Below are positions 8,879 through 16,850 of a stretch of DNA of 64,000 nt, in pieces (the first letter of the stretch is position 1; every line of letters starts with the position of its first letter). This stretch comes from Gammaproteobacteria bacterium (GTDB lineage Bacteria; Pseudomonadota; Gammaproteobacteria; JAURND01). Below the pieces are notes generated by a model. It worked only from the letters and a program-made list of their open reading frames with translations, had not been told where the DNA came from and searched no databases. The stretch lies in the NCBI GenBank assembly GCA_035546635.1, contig DASZWJ010000028.1, positions 124,001-188,000 of the forward strand, read 5' to 3'. A program made the position numbers and the translations under genes.

Positions 8879-8919
8879 TATATCTCAGGTCAGGATTTGA
8901 TTGCACAGGTGGACTGCAC

Positions 8920-10674
8920 TCAAGCACGTAGTTTAACATAAGTTCCTGGTGCATCTTCAATTGATTTGTACACACCTTGTCTTTTAGGCACTGCAATTTT
9001 CGCTCCAGCCTGCAGTTTTAACCACTGTGCCCAGTCCGTCCACCACGATCCTGAGTATTGTATAGCATCACGTTCCCATTGCTTTGGATCTTCAGGCAAT
9101 TCTTCATTCAACCAGTAGCTATATTTTTGTTTCTCTGGTGGATTAATAACCCCAGCCACATGCCCGGAAGCCGTCAGGACAAATTTTTTATCGCCGCCAT
9201 AATATTTAAGGCCATTATAACAAGCTTGCCAAGGGACAATGTGATCGCTTTTAGCCGCTAAAAAATAACTCGGTATCGTGATTTTACTTAAATCTAATGG
9301 TGTGCCTTTGATGCGCATTTGATTGGGTTTAATCAGATTATTATAGAGATACATCTGTCGCAGATAAAAGCTGTGTACTTTTTCTGGTATGTTAGTTGAA
9401 TCAGCGTTCCAGTATAAAAGATCAAAAGGTGCAGGTTTTTTCCCCAGTAGATAATTATTAACAAAATTGTTCCAGATCAAATCATTAGCGCGCAATGCGC
9501 TAAATACTGAGGCCATGACTTGACCTTCTAGATAACCTTTTTCTTGCATATGTTGCTCTAATAGAGCAATTTGCTGCTCATCAATGAATATGCCTAATTC
9601 ACCTGATTCAGAAAAATCTAATAAAGTTGTTAAGTAAGTTGCGCTGGCAATAGGGCATTTTTTTTCTTCAGTATATTTAGCAACCAGGCAAGCGAGTAAA
9701 GTTCCACCGACGCAATATCCTAAAGTGTTGATGCGGTTCTTTCCCGTTATTTGGGTGATGATTTTCAATGCAGTCGCAGGTCCTTCTTCTACATAATCAT
9801 CAAAAATTTTGTTGCTGTGTTCTCTACCTGGATTAACCCAAGAAATCAAAAATACGGTGTGCCCTTGGTCTACCAACCATTTGACAAATGAATTTTTCGT
9901 TTGCAGATCGAGGATATAATATTTATTAATCCACGGTGGCACAATTAATATAGGACGCTGATGCACCTTGGCAGTGGTAGCGTTATATTGGATCAGTTGC
10001 ATCAAGTCATTTTGGTAAATAACTTTTCCAGGTGTAGCGGCGATATTTTCTCCCAATTTAAAATACTCTGGATCACTCATTTGAATATTCAGGGCGCCTT
10101 TGCCTTGTTGGATATCAGCGGCAAATTGTTTTAATCCTGCGCGTAGGTTGGCGCCGTTGGATGTGAGGATAGCTTCCAGCACTTCGGGGTTAGTAGCGAT
10201 AAAATTGGCGGGTGATATGGCTTCCATGAACTGTCGAGTAAAAAACGCCAGTCGGGCTTGCAGTTTTTCTTCATTGTTAGTGATAGATTGGACTAAGGAA
10301 TGGGTATGTTGTGATAAGAGGTTGTGGTTGTTTTTAATAAAATTAAACAGATAATGGCTATATTGTGGATTTGCGGCACTGTGATCTGTAGAAAGGTTGG
10401 ATTGGGAAGTTAGGTTAAAATTTTGCGTGAAATTGCTGCATAAGGTTAAATAATCTTGCAGATAATTTAACTGTGCAGTAAGTACTTTATCGGGGTTTTC
10501 CAATACCTTGATATTGAATTCCTGCCAGACATTCAGGAGCAAATTTAAGTTATAGTTAATTTGCCAGTGCTGCTCAAGAATGGCTTCTTTCAGCAATGTT
10601 TGATTTTTTTCGATAAATTCTGCAGTATCTTTGAAGTAAGATGCAGTGTCATCGGATGAGGTTTTTTTAGGCAT
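8920..10674 (-). CDS. phaC: Class I poly(3-hydroxyalkanoate) synthase
   Basis: A 584-residue PHA synthase that polymerises (R)-3-hydroxyacyl-CoA into granules. The PhaC N-terminal domain (about 90-260) is followed by an alpha/beta-hydrolase core. The modified lipase box GYCVGGT places the catalytic Cys at 321; the Asp lies in KSDHIVPW and the His in SGHVAGVINPP. Length and motifs fit class I (single-subunit, short-chain) enzymes. The ATG at 10674 follows AGGAG; an in-frame start at 10755 would add 27 residues with no family similarity. It converges with phaJ. A TATAAT on the minus strand at 10745-10750 is flanked by CTGCAG on both sides. Confidence 0.95.
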   Translation of the reverse strand: MPKKTSSDDTASYFKDTAEFIEKNQTLLKEAILEQHWQINYNLNLLLNVWQEFNIKVLENPDKVLTAQLNYLQDYLTLCSNFTQNFNLTSQSNLSTDHSAANPQYSHYLFNFIKNNHNLLSQHTHSLVQSITNNEEKLQARLAFFTRQFMEAISPANFIATNPEVLEAILTSNGANLRAGLKQFAADIQQGKGALNIQMSDPEYFKLGENIAATPGKVIYQNDLMQLIQYNATTAKVHQRPILIVPPWINKYYILDLQTKNSFVKWLVDQGHTVFLISWVNPGREHSNKIFDDYVEEGPATALKIITQITGKNRINTLGYCVGGTLLACLVAKYTEEKKCPIASATYLTTLLDFSESGELGIFIDEQQIALLEQHMQEKGYLEGQVMASVFSALRANDLIWNNFVNNYLLGKKPAPFDLLYWNADSTNIPEKVHSFYLRQMYLYNNLIKPNQMRIKGTPLDLSKITIPSYFLAAKSDHIVPWQACYNGLKYYGGDKKFVLTASGHVAGVINPPEKQKYSYWLNEELPEDPKQWERDAIQYSGSWWTDWAQWLKLQAGAKIAVPKRQGVYKSIEDAPGTYVKLRA

Positions 10675-10734
10675 GTTTTTATTCTCCTGTGGCTCTTTCG
10701 CTTCAAGTATAAGATAGCGAATGCAGCTTCCTGA

Positions 10735-10763
10735 CTGCAGAGACATTATACACAAGGCTGCAG
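10735..10763 (-). promoter_or_regulatory. Candidate phaC promoter with flanking CTGCAG sites
   Basis: On the minus strand a TATAAT hexamer (10745-10750) lies about 70 bases upstream of the phaC start. CTGCAG palindromes flank it at 10735-10740 and 10758-10763. CTGC/GCAG pairs resemble PhaR-type targets, so this may be a second PhaR-controlled promoter. No convincing -35 is seen. Confidence 0.35.
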
Positions 10764-10781
10764 ATGACTGCTATTAATGGG

Positions 10782-12827
10782 TTATTCCAATTCTGAGAAA
10801 TTGCTTATGGGGGATAGACATTGTGAGCCTTTACAGCGATAAGCTATAACTCCTTGCTCAGGTATTTTCTCGGCAATTGCAGCGGGCAAAGCTTTGGCAT
10901 CATCAGGTATCGCCAGTATTATCCGTGCGGGGTTATATTTTTGCAGCAGCTTATAGCGCCAGGCAGCTATGTCTGTAGTTTTTCCGCACAGGATAATCAT
11001 TTCTGCTGGATTTATGTACTCTTGCAGTGCAATCAACAAGGAAGAATGTGCGGCAGGGTAGTCAGTCAGATCCTGCCAGGCGGATAAAAGAATTTGCTCG
11101 GCAGCATTTAAATAACGGGGTTCAGCCAATAGCCAGCCCAATCGTTGCAATACCTGACAAGCGACGCTGTTGCCAGCTGGGGTAACATCATCCGTGTAAA
11201 TTTTGGGTCGGTAAATCAGTGGCTCATGGTCATCAGCGGTAAAGAAAAATCCTCCATGTTCAGAATCGACGAAGTGTGCCAGCAAAACTTCAGCTAATTG
11301 CTGAGCAAAGTGCAGATACTGCGAGTCCCAGCGGTATTGTAAAAAAGTCAAGATAGCATCTATTAGAAATGCATAATCATCTAAATAAGCGGGTAGATGC
11401 GCTTTGCCATCTTTGCAGGTTGCAAGTAAACGTTGGTTGCGCCACAAATTCGTCATGATAAATTTTAAAGTATTTTCTGCAACATCTAATAATTCAGGCT
11501 CAACTAATTGATTTGCAGCCAATACCAGGCCTTTTATCATCAAGGCATTCCAGGAGGTGAGAATTTTATCATCTAAAGCGGGGCGAGTTCTTTGTGTGCG
11601 TGACTTAAATAATTTTTCGCGCGCAGTAGCAATTGTCTGGTCGACTTTTTTTGGCGGTTGTTGCGTTTTTTGCGCAATTTTCTCAATGGAATGGTTAATG
11701 TGCAAATGCCAGCGCCCTTCGAAATTGGCGGTTTGCGTGAGATTGAAATGCAAGCAGAGCAGCTGGTATTCTTCGGCAGTGAGTAAGGTTTTCATCTGCG
11801 CTGGCGTCCATAAATAAAACAATCCTTCAACTCCTTCAGAATCTGCATCCAGGGCGGAGTAAAATCCACCGCGAGGTGTCTGCATTTCTCGTAACACCCA
11901 TGCGGTAGTTTCCTTTAGTATTTTGCTAAATACAGGTTTAGGTGTGATGGCATTGGCATGGGCATATTGCACTAAAATTTGCGCGTTATCATAGAGCATT
12001 TTTTCAAAGTGCGGGATTTCCCACCGTGTGTCTACAGAGTAACGATAAAAACCACCACCCAGCTGGTCATAAATGCCGCCACTGGCCATTTTCTCTAGGG
12101 AATAAATGACTTTATCTACAGAAGTATTCTCGGCATTATTTTCTAATTTAGCCTTAAATCCATCCTGCAATAACAATTCCAAGTTATTAGGATTTGGAAA
12201 TTTTGGCGCTTGTCCGAAACCGCCATTGACTGAATCGTAGCTGATATTCAGTTGCTGAACAGCGGGGTGCCAAGGTGAGAAGTTTAATTGAGCTGGCATG
12301 GCGGTGGCAGTTTGCGATGATTGTTGCAGAGCGGTCAGTAGTTCTTGAGAGTGACGGGTTATTTCTGCGGGTTGTTGTTGATAAATATCGGCAATATGCC
12401 GTAATAAATCTTTAAATGCCGGTAATTGATAGCGCGGCTCTTTTGGAAAATAGGTGCCGGAAAAAAATGGTGCATGTTGTACTGGATCTAAAAATAAAGT
12501 CAGCGGCCAACCGCCGGCACTTTGGGTCAGCATTTGATGGGTGGTTTGATAAATTTTATCTAAATCCGGTCGTTCTTCACGATCGACTTTGATATTGATG
12601 AAATATTGATTCATCAACTGAGCGGTTTCTTTATCTTCAAAAGATTCATGCGCCATGACATGACACCAGTGGCAAGCAGAGTAACCAATGGATAATAAAA
12701 TGGGCTTATTTTCACGTTTTGCCATTGCCATTGCTTCTTCTCCCCAGGGGTACCAGTCTACTGGGTTATGAGCATGTTGTTGTAAATACGGGCTAGTTTC
12801 GTGAGCGAGTCGATTAGGGGTTGGCAT
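10782..12827 (-). CDS. DUF255 thioredoxin-like protein (YyaL/SPATA20 family)
   Basis: A 681-residue two-part protein. Residues 1 to about 165 form a thioredoxin-like domain opening with [17 protein letters not shown] and containing the Cys pair SACHWCHVM near 50-58. The remainder is a six-hairpin/(alpha/alpha)6 domain like N-acylglucosamine epimerases, with [18 protein letters not shown] and [10 protein letters not shown] motifs. The family is conserved from bacteria to mammals, but its biochemical role is unsettled. Full length and intact. It lies upstream of phaC on the same strand but is divided from it by the putative phaC promoter. Confidence 0.88.
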   Translation of the reverse strand: MPTPNRLAHETSPYLQQHAHNPVDWYPWGEEAMAMAKRENKPILLSIGYSACHWCHVMAHESFEDKETAQLMNQYFINIKVDREERPDLDKIYQTTHQMLTQSAGGWPLTLFLDPVQHAPFFSGTYFPKEPRYQLPAFKDLLRHIADIYQQQPAEITRHSQELLTALQQSSQTATAMPAQLNFSPWHPAVQQLNISYDSVNGGFGQAPKFPNPNNLELLLQDGFKAKLENNAENTSVDKVIYSLEKMASGGIYDQLGGGFYRYSVDTRWEIPHFEKMLYDNAQILVQYAHANAITPKPVFSKILKETTAWVLREMQTPRGGFYSALDADSEGVEGLFYLWTPAQMKTLLTAEEYQLLCLHFNLTQTANFEGRWHLHINHSIEKIAQKTQQPPKKVDQTIATAREKLFKSRTQRTRPALDDKILTSWNALMIKGLVLAANQLVEPELLDVAENTLKFIMTNLWRNQRLLATCKDGKAHLPAYLDDYAFLIDAILTFLQYRWDSQYLHFAQQLAEVLLAHFVDSEHGGFFFTADDHEPLIYRPKIYTDDVTPAGNSVACQVLQRLGWLLAEPRYLNAAEQILLSAWQDLTDYPAAHSSLLIALQEYINPAEMIILCGKTTDIAAWRYKLLQKYNPARIILAIPDDAKALPAAIAEKIPEQGVIAYRCKGSQCLSPISNFSELE

Positions 12828-12965
12828 AGAAGATTTTGTCCGTAAAATGCATTAAGAGATTAAAAGTGGCAATGGTTTGCACTGGTTATTTTTGATTGTA
12901 TCTGAGATTCACAACGAAGCGCATGTTAGCATGTGAGTTCCGCGGGGAACAATATACTTGAAACG

Positions 12966-13619
12966 TTATTTGGATGTTTTTTGAATGCGGGCATCTAATT
13001 GTAACTCCTCAATGGCTGCGCTCATCAGTGTAAAACGTTCTATTTCTGGCCGAGTAAGTCTTATGTTTTGATAAATTAATTCTTCCACTCTTCGTTCACA
13101 TAAGTAAGCATAATCTTTAAAATTAGATTCAGAGAGCTGTTGTTGCGCTTCGGCATTTTTGGCGTGGTTGAATAGTTGATTTAGCTCTATTATTTTATCG
13201 ATATTCGCCTCTAATTTTCTTAATTGTATAAGTTTAGATTGATCAAATTTTTTTTTGGCTTTGACTGTGTTAATTCGTTCCTCCGCTAATTGCTGATAGG
13301 TCGCAAACTTTAAACCTGGTGCACTAATTTCATCTTGAGTTAATCGCTGCTCTATAAAAGTTTTACGTCTTGAATATTCGGTCTTAATAGATTTAAGATT
13401 ACGTCTATGTGCTGCATTTAGATCGATAGGAAAAGCAAAGGGTGATTTTTCTTGATCTTTTCGATGAGGGTTAGGCTTTCCGAATAAGCTTCTGCCTTGG
13501 GGTTTCTCCTCTATCGATGTGTCAGAAGATGTGTTTTTAATTAAAGAATGCAGGATATCCTGAGAGGAATGTAATTTTTTAGTTTCTTCAGGTATAGTTT
13601 CAAAGCGATGTTTAGTCAT
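12966..13619 (-). CDS. Hypothetical charged coiled-coil protein
   Basis: A 217-residue soluble protein with no family I recognise. It is rich in Lys, Glu, Gln and Arg, with long predicted helices from about residue 60 to the end (for example AKKKFDQSKLIQLRKLEANIDKII), and has no signal peptide or membrane segment. The ATG at 13619 is preferred; a TTG at 13628 is also in frame, and neither has a strong ribosome site. A pair of TTAAT elements eleven bases apart lies upstream (13665-13684), resembling the PmrA box of Legionella and Coxiella effector genes. A translocated effector is therefore possible, but this is inference. Confidence 0.6.
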   Translation of the reverse strand: MTKHRFETIPEETKKLHSSQDILHSLIKNTSSDTSIEEKPQGRSLFGKPNPHRKDQEKSPFAFPIDLNAAHRRNLKSIKTEYSRRKTFIEQRLTQDEISAPGLKFATYQQLAEERINTVKAKKKFDQSKLIQLRKLEANIDKIIELNQLFNHAKNAEAQQQLSESNFKDYAYLCERRVEELIYQNIRLTRPEIERFTLMSAAIEELQLDARIQKTSK

Positions 13620-13664
13620 ATATTTCAATTTTTTTTGCTAAATAGGGAGTATATGAACCCGATG

Positions 13665-13684
13665 ATTATTAATGATTTATTAAT
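13665..13684 (-). promoter_or_regulatory. PmrA-box-like direct repeat
   Basis: On the minus strand two perfect TTAAT pentamers are spaced 11 bases start to start, about 50-65 bases before the ATG of the coiled-coil gene. The Legionella/Coxiella PmrA element is, as I recall, a tandem TTAAT-containing repeat with this period. A TATACT hexamer lies 14 bases downstream. Confidence 0.4.
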
Positions 13685-13739
13685 GGCTTTAAAAATTTTG
13701 TCAAAATATCGTTGAAAAACTCTTCATAAGAAGCCCAAT

Positions 13740-14585
13740 ATGCCTGAACTCCCTGAAGTAGAAACTACCCGTCTAGGTCTTAAGCCCTACCTGGAAGGAC
13801 AAATTATTCAACAAGTCATTGTGCGTGACCCGCGTTTACGTTGGCCTATACCATCTAATATTAATAAAATTTTACCAGGTCAAACTGTACATGTTATTGA
13901 GCGGCGGGGTAAATATTTATTATTCAAGTTAGATAATGGTAGCTTGATTATACATTTGGGTATGTCGGGACGGTTACGCATATTCAGTCAACCTACTGTG
14001 CCTCAAAAACACGATCACCTCGATATTAAGTTTTGCAACCAGCTGATTTTACGTTTCACCGATCCGCGGAGATTTGGCGCGTGTTTATGGGTAGAGGGCG
14101 ATCCGTTACTGCATCCATTACTAAAAAATTTAGGCGTAGAGCCATTGCAGCGGCAATTTACTAGTAAATATTTATGGCAATTGGCGCGTAACCGAAAAAT
14201 GCCAATTAAAAATTTTATCATGAGCGCTAATATTGTAGTGGGTGTTGGCAATATTTATGCTAATGAAGCATTGTTTGCTGCCAGGATTCACCCGGCAAGA
14301 CCTGCGGACAATATTTCTTTAGAGGAATTCAATCAATTAGTTATAGCGGTTAAGGCGGTGTTGCGTCAAGCGATTGCTAAAGGTGGTACTACTTTAAAGG
14401 ATTTTTTTAACAGTGAGGGTAAGGCTGGATATTTTGTTAACCAATTACAGGTGTATGGTCGTCAAGGGCAGGCTTGTGTTGATTGTGGCTTGCGATTAAA
14501 GGCTATGCGGATTGGTCAGCGTAGTTCGGTCTATTGTCCGCATTGTCAACCCCTGATGACAGCGCGAAGGGATGGCAGCGGATAA
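13740..14585 (+). CDS. mutM: Formamidopyrimidine-DNA glycosylase
   Basis: A 281-residue base-excision repair enzyme (MutM/Fpg) that removes 8-oxoguanine and formamidopyrimidines and nicks the abasic site. The N-terminal Pro2-Glu3 catalytic pair is present in MPELPEVETTRLGL, the conserved Lys is in RRGKYLLF, the helix-two-turn-helix region contains VVGVGNIYANEALF, and the C-terminal zinc finger has CVDCG and CPHCQ. The last eleven residues run into an intergenic palindrome, a modest extension past the finger. All key residues are present. It is not obviously in an operon; serA begins 85 bases later after the repeat. Confidence 0.95.
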   Translation: MPELPEVETTRLGLKPYLEGQIIQQVIVRDPRLRWPIPSNINKILPGQTVHVIERRGKYLLFKLDNGSLIIHLGMSGRLRIFSQPTVPQKHDHLDIKFCNQLILRFTDPRRFGACLWVEGDPLLHPLLKNLGVEPLQRQFTSKYLWQLARNRKMPIKNFIMSANIVVGVGNIYANEALFAARIHPARPADNISLEEFNQLVIAVKAVLRQAIAKGGTTLKDFFNSEGKAGYFVNQLQVYGRQGQACVDCGLRLKAMRIGQRSSVYCPHCQPLMTARRDGSG

Positions 14586-14630
14586 GGATGACAGCTACCG
14601 CTTGCGCTCAGGATGACAGCTACTTACACT
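14562..14630. repeat. ATGACAGC-type tandem palindrome overlapping the mutM 3' end
   Basis: Three related units (GATGGCAGC, GATGACAGC, GATGACAGC) with the CGCTTGCGCTCAGG linker span the end of mutM and the gap to serA. They belong to the same dispersed family as those near 622, 37388, 59834 and 61755. The repeat encodes the last residues and stop of MutM. Confidence 0.6.
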
Positions 14631-14670
14631 ATACCTCCTTTCTATCTCAATATTTCTGCTGAGGTCACCC

Positions 14671-15879
14671 ATGTATAAAATCCAAACACTCAACACGATT
14701 GATGCGTTGGGGTTAAACCAATTTCCACGCCAGCTGTATGAAGTAAGCAGCGATTTGACTAATCCAGATGCCATTTTAGTGCGTTCAGCTTCTCTGCATG
14801 ACAAAGAGCTGCCAGAGAGCGTTAAAGTAATCGCGCGTGCCGGTGCGGGAGTTAATAATATTCCAGTCGATAAGTTTACCAAGCTGGGTATACCGGTGTT
14901 AAACACGCCGGGGGCTAATGCCAATGCGGTGAAAGAATTAGTGCTAGCAGGGTTATTATTGGCCTGTCGCAATATTTGTCAGGCATGGGGTTATGTCCGC
15001 GGCCTAAGTGGCGATGATACTTTGATTAATATGCAAGTCGAGCGTGACAAAAAGCAATTTGCCGGATTTGAATTGCCGGGTAAAACTTTAGGCATTGTGG
15101 GTTTAGGTAATGTCGGGGTAAAAGTTGCGAATGCAGCCATTGCTCTGGGCATGCGGGTGATTGGTTTTGATCCGACGATTACGGTTAAACGTGCCTGGGA
15201 ATTGTCGGCACATGTGGAAGAAGTATTGAGCTTAGATGAACTAATTATGCAGTCAGATGTAATTAGTCTGCATGTGCCATTGACTCCTGAAACCCGACAT
15301 CTGATTGCTGCTTCACGTCTGCGTTTGGCTAAAACCGATTTAATACTGCTGAATTTCGCCAGAGATGGCATAGTCGATAAAACTGCGCTGAGAGCTGCCT
15401 TAGATGAAGGTAAAGTATTGAGTTATGTTTGTGATTTCCCCTGCGCGCAATTAAAAGATCATCCGCGGGTGATTAGCTTGCCACATTTAGGGGCTTCGAC
15501 CCGCGAAGCTGAACAAACCTGTGCGATGATGGCAGTTAAGCAAATCCGTGATTATCTGGAAACCGGTAATATCGTCAATTCGGTGAATTTTCCTACGATT
15601 GAAATGCCATTTAATCATGGGGTGAGATTGGCGATAGTGAATGCCAATATTCCCAGCATGGTGGCGCAGATTTCCACTAAATTAGCGGATGTGAAATTAA
15701 ATATTGTAGATTTACTGAATCGATCTCGCGATCAAATCGCTTATACGCTGATTGATGTCGAAGGTGAAGTAAATGCGGCAGTTATTAGTGAAATAGCGGC
15801 TATTGAGGGTGTGATTCAAGTGCGGCGTTTGGAGAAAATTAGATTGATTGCTCAGGAATCAGCGCATGTTACTTCATGA
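14671..15879 (+). CDS. serA: D-3-phosphoglycerate dehydrogenase
   Basis: A 402-residue enzyme for the first step of serine synthesis, oxidising 3-phosphoglycerate to 3-phosphohydroxypyruvate with NAD. The substrate-binding part (VIARAGAGVNNIPVDKFTKLGIPVLNTPGANANAVKEL) surrounds a Rossmann domain with GLGNVGVKVANAAIALG. Catalytic residues are expected around HVPLTPETRHLI and the PHLGAS motif. A C-terminal ACT domain begins near VNANIPSMVAQIS, the usual serine-sensing module. The 3' end overlaps the following phosphatase gene, so serine steps 1 and 3 are coupled. serC is not in the window. Confidence 0.93.
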   Translation: MYKIQTLNTIDALGLNQFPRQLYEVSSDLTNPDAILVRSASLHDKELPESVKVIARAGAGVNNIPVDKFTKLGIPVLNTPGANANAVKELVLAGLLLACRNICQAWGYVRGLSGDDTLINMQVERDKKQFAGFELPGKTLGIVGLGNVGVKVANAAIALGMRVIGFDPTITVKRAWELSAHVEEVLSLDELIMQSDVISLHVPLTPETRHLIAASRLRLAKTDLILLNFARDGIVDKTALRAALDEGKVLSYVCDFPCAQLKDHPRVISLPHLGASTREAEQTCAMMAVKQIRDYLETGNIVNSVNFPTIEMPFNHGVRLAIVNANIPSMVAQISTKLADVKLNIVDLLNRSRDQIAYTLIDVEGEVNAAVISEIAAIEGVIQVRRLEKIRLIAQESAHVTS

Positions 15880-16564
15880 TAGTCATCCATTAATACCAAT
15901 GGATGCTGTGGTATTTGATTGCGATGGCACATTAAGCAGCATAGAAGGCATTGATGAGTTAGCAGAGGCTAATGGCGTTGGTGCAGCGGTTAAAAAATTG
16001 ACAGAGGAAGCGATGGGTCATACTGGTATTAACCCACAATTGTACCGGCAACGTTTGGCCTTGGTTTTACCGACAGTGAAGCAGGTTAGAACTTTAGGCG
16101 AAAAATATTTCTTGCATAAAACTGCGGATTTGCTAACAGTACTACAGGTGTTAACAGATTTAGGCAAAGCCGTATATGTCGTTTCGGCTGGGTTATACCC
16201 GGCTGTGGTGGGTTTTGCTTTGCGTTTAAATTTGCCACAATCGCATGTATTTGCGGTAGAAGTTTATTTTGATGATAGCGGTAATTACCTTGACTTTGAT
16301 CACCGCTCGCCATTGGTATTGGCGGATGGTAAGCGCCATATTGTCGAGCAGCTTAAGAAGCAGCATCCACGCTTAGTCTATGTGGGCGATGGATTGAATG
16401 ATATGGCAACACAAGATATTGTCACTCGCTTTGTCGGGTACGGTGGAGCATATTATCGAGAAAATATCCGGCAAATGTGCCAATACTATATTACCGAGCC
16501 GTCTATGTTGCCGTTGTTACCGTTATGTTTGACGGCGGAGGAAATGCAGTTTGCCACTTCTTGA
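15866..16564 (+). CDS. serB: HAD-family phosphatase, SerB-like
   Basis: A 232-residue haloacid-dehalogenase phosphatase. Motif I is DCDGTLSSIEGIDELA, motif II lies in VYVVSAG, and motifs III/IV in YVGDGLNDMATQD. This pattern and the overlap with serA suggest phosphoserine phosphatase, the last serine-synthesis step, although other small phosphomonoester substrates are possible. I selected the ATG at 15866, preceded by CAGGAA, over the TTG at 15848; a third start at 15899 begins directly at MDAVVFDCDG. The gene overlaps the end of serA by 14 bases, supporting coupled translation. A strong hairpin follows. Confidence 0.82.
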   Translation: MLLHDSHPLIPMDAVVFDCDGTLSSIEGIDELAEANGVGAAVKKLTEEAMGHTGINPQLYRQRLALVLPTVKQVRTLGEKYFLHKTADLLTVLQVLTDLGKAVYVVSAGLYPAVVGFALRLNLPQSHVFAVEVYFDDSGNYLDFDHRSPLVLADGKRHIVEQLKKQHPRLVYVGDGLNDMATQDIVTRFVGYGGAYYRENIRQMCQYYITEPSMLPLLPLCLTAEEMQFATS

Positions 16565-16678
16565 TTTCCCATCTAGATAATCTATTTCTATCACATTGTA
16601 TTATAAACTTAAGACCTGTCGTAAGCCATCATCAAGCGCATTAAGATCATGCAGTGAAAGTGAACCGGCTGAGTCATT

Positions 16679-16728
16679 GAACGTTAAAAACCCAGTTTTA
16701 AAAATCTAAAACTGGGTTTTTAACGTTC
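16679..16728. terminator. Perfect 22-bp inverted repeat, likely terminator
   Basis: Perfect 22-base arms (16679-16700 and 16707-16728) with a six-base loop. The stem includes AAAAACCCAG / CTGGGTTTTT and is symmetric, so it could act on either strand. It lies 115 bases after the serB-like stop and 122 bases before the next gene. Confidence 0.7.
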
Positions 16729-16789
16729 GACCTAAATATAGTATATCTTATACCCAAAGTTGATTCGGAGGCTGTTCTGGCGCAAGCTT

Positions 16790-16809
16790 TTTAATACTAA
16801 GTTAAGTTT
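16790..16809 (+). promoter_or_regulatory. PmrA-box-like direct repeat
   Basis: TTAAT (16791) and TTAAG (16802) occur 11 bases apart, within a context close to the tandem PmrA element of Legionella and Coxiella effector promoters. A TAATAT/TATAAG stretch follows at about 16817-16824. It lies 42-60 bases before the ATG of the 991-residue protein. Confidence 0.38.
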
Positions 16810-16850
16810 AGCAATTTAATATAAGCTTAAATTTGTAGAGAGGGGTGCAA

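Noticed and set aside
14991-15371. A long minus-strand frame opposite serA
   Set aside because: Antisense shadow of a well-supported gene; Ser/Thr-rich composition is typical of such shadows.
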